Of a stretch of 64,000 nt of DNA, positions 62,701-64,000 are shown one piece after another. The stretch's first letter is position 1. Each line of letters opens with the position of its first letter. The translations under genes and the position numbers were made by a program. The stretch is from CAXXOK01 sp963675655 (GTDB taxonomy: Bacteria > Bacillota > Clostridia > Christensenellales > Aristaeellaceae): positions 3,348,001 through 3,412,000 of the forward strand of contig OY776489.1 of assembly GCA_963675655.1 (NCBI GenBank), written 5' to 3'. The notes beneath the pieces were generated by a model. The model made no database searches. It was not told the DNA's origin and worked only from the letters and a program-made list of their open reading frames with translations.

Positions 62701-64000
62701 GTTACAGTCTGTAAGCCGCAGTCTTCCAAAACCGTCTGGTCTTCTCCCCCGGTAAAAGAAGGCTCGTCGTTCACCGGTGTAATATTCACCGTAAACGCGG
62801 AACTCGCCGTTAACCCGCCCGGGTCTTTTACTGTAAGCGCAACCGGAATATTGCCATTCTGATCCGCCAGCGGTGTTATGGTTATGGTGCGCTCGCCGCC
62901 GTTGCCAACAAACACAAAGCCGCTTACAGGAATTACGCTGGTATCGTCCGAGCTGCCGGTAACCGTCAACTCCAGTACATCGTTGTCAATGTCGGCAACG
63001 TTGAACGTGATCGCCGCAGTCCTTCCATCTTCCAATATTGTTTGATCCGCAATCGCGGTAATGGTCGGGGCATCGTTTACCGGCGTAACGTTCAGCGTAA
63101 AGCTAATTGCTTTATGTTTGCCTGCAGCATCCGTTACAGTAATGGTAATCAACGCACTTCCGTTTGCATTCGCAATCGGAGTCAGGGTTACGTACTTTTG
63201 CCCGGTTTCTCCGTCCGTAGTAAATACGATCCCGTCGGTGCCGATCAGTGAAGGATTACCAGACATCGCAGAAAGAGTCAGCGTTGACAGAGCATCGTCG
63301 ATATCCGCCACGTTTACAGGGATGGCCGCCGTAGCGCTATCCTCAAAAATGGTTTTGTCTTCCATTGCCTCAATCGTCGGTGTGTCATCCACCGCCAGCA
63401 CATGCACAACAAAGGTTGCGCTGCCAGTATTGTTAATACTGGCGCCGTCATCCGCGGTCAAGGTGATGGTAACGTCTCCGTTTTGATCCGCCAACGGCTT
63501 TACGTTTACCACACGGTCGCGAGCATTGCCGGTAAGCGTTATATCCGCCGGAATCACAAGGGATTCGTTATCCAATGTAGCCGTTACGGTAATGCTGGTG
63601 ATGGAGCTGTCAATATCCGATATGGAGTAGTACAAATCGCCCGTATTGCCATCTTCCGATATCGTCTGTTCGCTCGGCGGTGTTACAATCGGTGCATCGT
63701 TGACCGGGTTGACAATCAACGTAAAGTAAGCATAGCGGATGGTATTACCGTCGCTTGCATATATGTAGATATTCGTTGTGCCGTTTTGATCCGCAGCCGG
63801 CGTAACCGTAATAGTCCGGTCGCCAACCGTACCGGTAAGCGTGATGCCGGAATCAGGCACCAGCGTTTTATCCACAGCGGCAGCGGTTACCGTAACGCCC
63901 TCCGGCCCGGATTCTTCATCGTCTACCGTGAAGGAGATCGCACTGGTACTGGTATCCTCATCGATAGTATAGTTTGCAATAATCTTGATCCAGTTTACCT
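53706..64000 (-). CDS. Giant SLH-anchored adhesin with cadherin-like tandem repeats (5-prime end beyond window)
   Basis: At least 3431 residues visible; the frame stays open to 64000, so the signal peptide and start are off the window. Order: four short cadherin-like repeats (about 100 residues, ending VNDAPTI), then nineteen longer ones of three classes (A, B, C), each ending VNDxPxF and carrying LTFTPAxxANG; then a carboxypeptidase-regulatory-like module, a Big_1 (invasin-like) domain, two more regulatory-like modules, an Asp/Glu tract, a DUF11-like beta domain and three SLH domains that bind wall polysaccharide. Such proteins are surface fibres for adhesion to cells, mucin or polysaccharide. 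The uninterrupted 10.3 kb frame argues strong selection. Confidence 0.93.
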   Translation of the reverse strand, partial: VNWIKIIANYTIDEDTSTSAISFTVDDEESGPEGVTVTAAAVDKTLVPDSGITLTGTVGDRTITVTPAADQNGTTNIYIYASDGNTIRYAYFTLIVNPVNDAPIVTPPSEQTISEDGNTGDLYYSISDIDSSITSITVTATLDNESLVIPADITLTGNARDRVVNVKPLADQNGDVTITLTADDGASINNTGSATFVVHVLAVDDTPTIEAMEDKTIFEDSATAAIPVNVADIDDALSTLTLSAMSGNPSLIGTDGIVFTTDGETGQKYVTLTPIANANGSALITITVTDAAGKHKAISFTLNVTPVNDAPTITAIADQTILEDGRTAAITFNVADIDNDVLELTVTGSSDDTSVIPVSGFVFVGNGGERTITITPLADQNGNIPVALTVKDPGGLTASSAFTVNITPVNDEPSFTGGEDQTVLEDCGLQTVTGWAADISKGPANEDGQTLTFHLANDNNDLFASGGQPALDDSGVLTYTPADNMYGSATVTVYLTDNGGTANGGDDTSDNNADAVLYQDTFVITVKPVNDQPTFSALDADEDITVAEDSGAYSSAWVDLDSMYLGPTINETQTYNFSLTPGSVNVQGNTELFSVAPAIDSQTGVISFTPAENANGTAEVTVVLKDDDGTANGGVDTSVAHTFTIAITSVNDDPTFTLGGPIVVNEDSGLFTQTYATGITAGGGTDEETQSLTFTLSADQKSLFAVQPAMTAEGVLTFTPANDQFGTTTVSISLDDETNTVDSSFTITIRAVNDHPTFTIGSNQTVWEDCGTQTITSWGTDLYTGADNESEQTLAFDVSSANSALFTAAGLPAINTTGALTFTPEEDANGSSQITMNLIDNGGTLYDGVDTTFYGPALITVLPVNDQPSFADLGAISVQEDSGAYSHGWVEGGSVSVGPANESDQTYSFSMTEVEEDRETYGNTNLFSVQPTINADTGVVSFTPAENANGSATYTVYMQDDGGTEREGVDTSVGHTLTITVVAVDDDPTYMLGGTVTVNEDSGAYQNDTYATGITTGGGTDEAEQTLTFTLTVANEALFSTQPALTNTGKLTFTPAENANGSSLVTVSLTDGANTVEKTFTITVLPVNDQPTFTDTGAITVDEDCGAKTFAWVSEYAVGPDNETQAHTFSLQEVSRTTFGNANLFSAGPTINADTGALSFTPAENANGAITMNVYLKDNGGTDREGVDTSAVHTLTITVNAMDDDPSCSLGSKVTVDEDSGEYQNAAFATNILPGGGTDEAGQKLTFTLTEYDTTLFTGPVTLSSDGNLVFTTKPDAHGSTTVSVALDDETNTVQYSFIIEIVSINDQPTFVKGGDQVVLEDCGEQTVTHWATELYSGADNENTQTLTFVVTNNNNALFMAQPFLDANGTLTYTPAADAFGTAQVSVSLADNGGTANGGVDTSTTQTFTITVEPVNDQPSFTDHGDITVQEDSGAYNAGWVVESSINVGPANEQQTYAFSMVEDTEERITKGNANLFSVEPAIDADTGVISFTPAENANGSVTYTVYLKDNDGTEDGGLDTSAGHSLTITVSSVNDLPTIMLGDTVTVNEDSGAYQNDTYATNITPGGGTDEASESLTITLTPDEPALFSSQPVLTAAGKLTFTPATNAFGTTTVQVSVFDGTNTTYDSFDIVVNAVNDAPIFTAGDNQTVLEDCGAQTVVNWATNLTQGPDNESDQALTVVTQNDHPEWFTSDGLPTVSPLGILTYTPKADAYGVVAVEVTLKDNGGTAYGGDNTSDTVSFTITIQPVNDQPTFTEAGNITINEDSGDYANAWVNEASIFIGPDNEQQTYAFSMVEDADARVTIGNTSLFSAEPLIDQATGAISFTPAENANGSATYLVYLQDDDGTVNGGLNTSVAHSLTITVNAVNDAPTFTPGDTVTVDEDSGAFKNATYATGITTGGGTDESTQELAFTLTADNETLFSQQPAMTSEGKLTFTPAADAYGTTAVTASLHDGIDATQHTFTIVIRSINDQPVFTDGGNITVLEDSGAYAQPWANAGSISAGPVNETPDCTFSMVETEADRITQGNTSLFSVEPSINPETGAISFTPTDNANGSATYTVYLKDTDGTDNGGVDTSEGHALVITVSRVNDAPAFTLAGDVTVNEDSGAYQNDAFATGLSTGGGTDEADEELTFTVTAENTALFSAQPQITTNGKLTFTPAANAFGTTQITVSLSDGTTHTEHPFTITINAINDQPSFTDAGDITVLEDCGNYSEAWAEESSRFVGPTNENQTYQYMITKTVVTDAVALFAEGPSINPVTGAISFTPVQDAFGSAQVTVVLKDNDGMENGGVDTSLEHTFTITVTSVNDRPIFEEIGDISVNEDSGDYSAAWIVYDTASAGPSNESQTYTFSMTVDNTSLVVSNGTELFTTQPSIDEHTGWISFTPAENVSGSITVTVVLKDDDGTANGGMDTSVEHTFTIYIKAVNDAPVFTAGDDVSVGIGTEAYTATAWATEISSGPENEAAQGLNFIVDVDKTQLFDVQPAISADGTLSFTPSSFFSGTAIVSITLQDDGGTANDGVDTSAMQQVTINIIGSSELVLTGTVLDAKTDAPIAGATVRLLDYTGSEITTMTVGEDGRYRFSGLTASDEDVTIVAAADGYPDNAVTTQVSFTTNPAGTITQDVVLSKFNLALTAEPSVVLGDGKSKAVLTTTITDDYGEPISGVLVTFACEAGTFKGGTNTAVTGSDGTCSITFVSEKLSGTEELSIPINVIVKDDDKKLYGVTVIYERFAPGFVEGIVTDGDQGNKPVRGATVTVYKDFDGDGTIDFSETIITGANGRYKIAIPKGDVDYNISITKPVNVGGTETPVTFEQIVPVGNIAGTGGESSKPSKSAIGIVTLQNQSGHASSCGELIGSGLSMEIVGNGTHGSVNLNVTNGVFSANNLSEGTYTLNVYYEYTGGERIIVGSHEITISSSGETNVSEVLIDPYGTITDKKTGAVVSGAVVKLYYANTSRNAASGKTPNTLVSLPTVENFPPADNNNPQLSDGGGQYAFMVYPNADYYIVATKDGYVTFNNSSTPIAVGDTIVNYNFAMTPVEITTDDDDEEDDEDEEDTLSFFDTGIYVSTDLNRTLENGYIGCTITYGNKSDEVLPAATILAGIPQGMTVQESNGGEVFTLISIWHRTALLRQLPQWDESAFEHEILWRVTNLQPGEIRTIRIMLRTAEIEDDLAEVSKTIMARIIGSEPPTATADDTSFKTIVVASRTRASVQEAYFPSSANGSFSPSAMITRGDAAFIFASILGLNTEDAQTVFTDVQPGNQYAGAIRAITDNGFMRGYTDTEFKPDQVMTRATFVTMIAKYLNIQRSYYIQPLLYHFTDIQNSSARSTIEEAYRYGIITPYTDGTFRPNRVITREEAVVMLNRMLCRGALTNATKIYVDVTSNNQNLGEIAAAVTSYHAITNPDGSETAIVWLDDQMIRADDESVHTGG
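53885..54345 (-). other. Three SLH (S-layer homology) domains at the adhesin C-terminus
   Basis: SFSPSAMITRGDAAFIFASI, FKPDQVMTRATFVTMIAKYL and FRPNRVITREEAVVMLNRML are the three SLH cores. The usual ITRAE motif reads ITRGD, MTRAT and ITREE. SLH triplets bind pyruvylated secondary wall polymers, anchoring the protein without covalent attachment. Confidence 0.92.
54830..54885 (-). repeat. Asp/Glu tract in the adhesin
   Basis: Low-complexity codons give about 16 acidic residues in a row (DDDDEEDDEDEED core), a hinge-like or Ca2+-binding spacer between the regulatory-like modules and the C-terminal wall-binding part. Confidence 0.85.
55820..56105 (-). other. Big_1 (invasin-like Ig) domain of the adhesin
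   Basis: LTAEPSVVLGDGKSKAVLTT, ITDDYGEPISGVLVTFACEA and TGSDGTCSITFVSEKLSGT match the bacterial Ig-like group 1 pattern. Two Cys residues could form a disulfide within the domain. Confidence 0.8.
57402..60065 (-). repeat. Eight-domain repeat block, copy 2 (order C-B-A-C-B-A-B-A)
   Basis: Cadherin-like domains 12 to 19 of the visible part, 2664 bases (888 residues). Class order is the same as in copy 1. C domains start xLEDCG and contain GPDNE; B domains contain VGPANE and SFTPAENANG; A domains contain GITTGGGTDE. Confidence 0.85.
60066..62753 (-). repeat. Eight-domain repeat block, copy 1 (order C-B-A-C-B-A-B-A)
   Basis: Cadherin-like domains 4 to 11, 2688 bases (896 residues), directly joined to copy 2. 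The near-equal length and identical class order point to duplication of the whole block. Confidence 0.85.

Overview
The window reads as a chromosome segment of an anaerobic, low-complexity-genome Firmicute of class Clostridia. This rests on the tyrosine T-box riboswitch, PhoP boxes of the Bacillus type, S-layer-homology (SLH) domains, AAGGAGG ribosome binding sites, sigma-A promoters and many hairpin-plus-U-run terminators. A gut relative of Christensenellales is my guess, not something the sequence proves. No rRNA, tRNA, CRISPR, prophage, transposase or defence genes were seen.

Layout. 1-5.0 kb: a sugar-uptake operon on the minus strand (binding protein, two permeases, start of a GH65 glycoside phosphorylase) with a divergent AraC regulator. 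5.2-9.2 kb: a phosphate-response operon pstB-phoU-phoP-phoR behind PhoP-box repeats, without pstS, pstC or pstA. 9.3-15.3 kb: a small secreted DUF1980-like protein, a CNNM/CorC transporter with a HAD phosphatase, a 2-hydroxyacid dehydrogenase, and glmS. 15.3-19.0 kb: a minus-strand surface-polysaccharide operon (sugar-phosphate transferase, nucleotidyltransferase, galE). 19.2-26.4 kb: a DUF523 protein and a 2153-residue secreted protein of SdrD_B/Cna-B-like modules. 26.6-34.1 kb: DegV, a secreted ComEC-type metallo-beta-lactamase, UppP, a flavoprotein, a tiny lipoprotein, inorganic pyrophosphatase, and a GNAT-YgjP-esterase run. 34.4-39.5 kb: a complete nucleoside-type ABC importer (BMP protein, double ATPase, two permeases). 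39.8-45.9 kb: a NagD-like HAD phosphatase, a four-repeat peptidoglycan-binding protein with an uncharacterised conserved C-terminal domain, an unknown secreted protein, a GT-C-like membrane protein and a Cys-rich protein. 46.0-48.7 kb: a textbook tyrosine T-box controlling an aminotransferase and tyrS. 48.9-52.2 kb: a VOC protein, an acyltransferase-3, an O-antigen-ligase-like protein and a small acidic protein. 52.6-53.4 kb: a frameshifted sugar-phosphate isomerase/epimerase pseudogene. 53.7-64.0 kb: a giant SLH-anchored cadherin-like adhesin whose N-terminus lies beyond the window.

The genes fall into nutrient capture (sugar, phosphate, nucleoside) and cell-envelope construction: glmS, galE, nucleotidyltransferase, sugar-phosphate transferase and UppP feed envelope polysaccharides, and acyltransferase plus ligase probably decorate or polymerise them. 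The most unusual structure is in the giant adhesin: its cadherin-like domains fall into three classes (A, B, C), and the eight-domain order C-B-A-C-B-A-B-A occurs twice in a row, pointing to an internal duplication of about 2.67 kb. No wholly new defence or mobile system was found.
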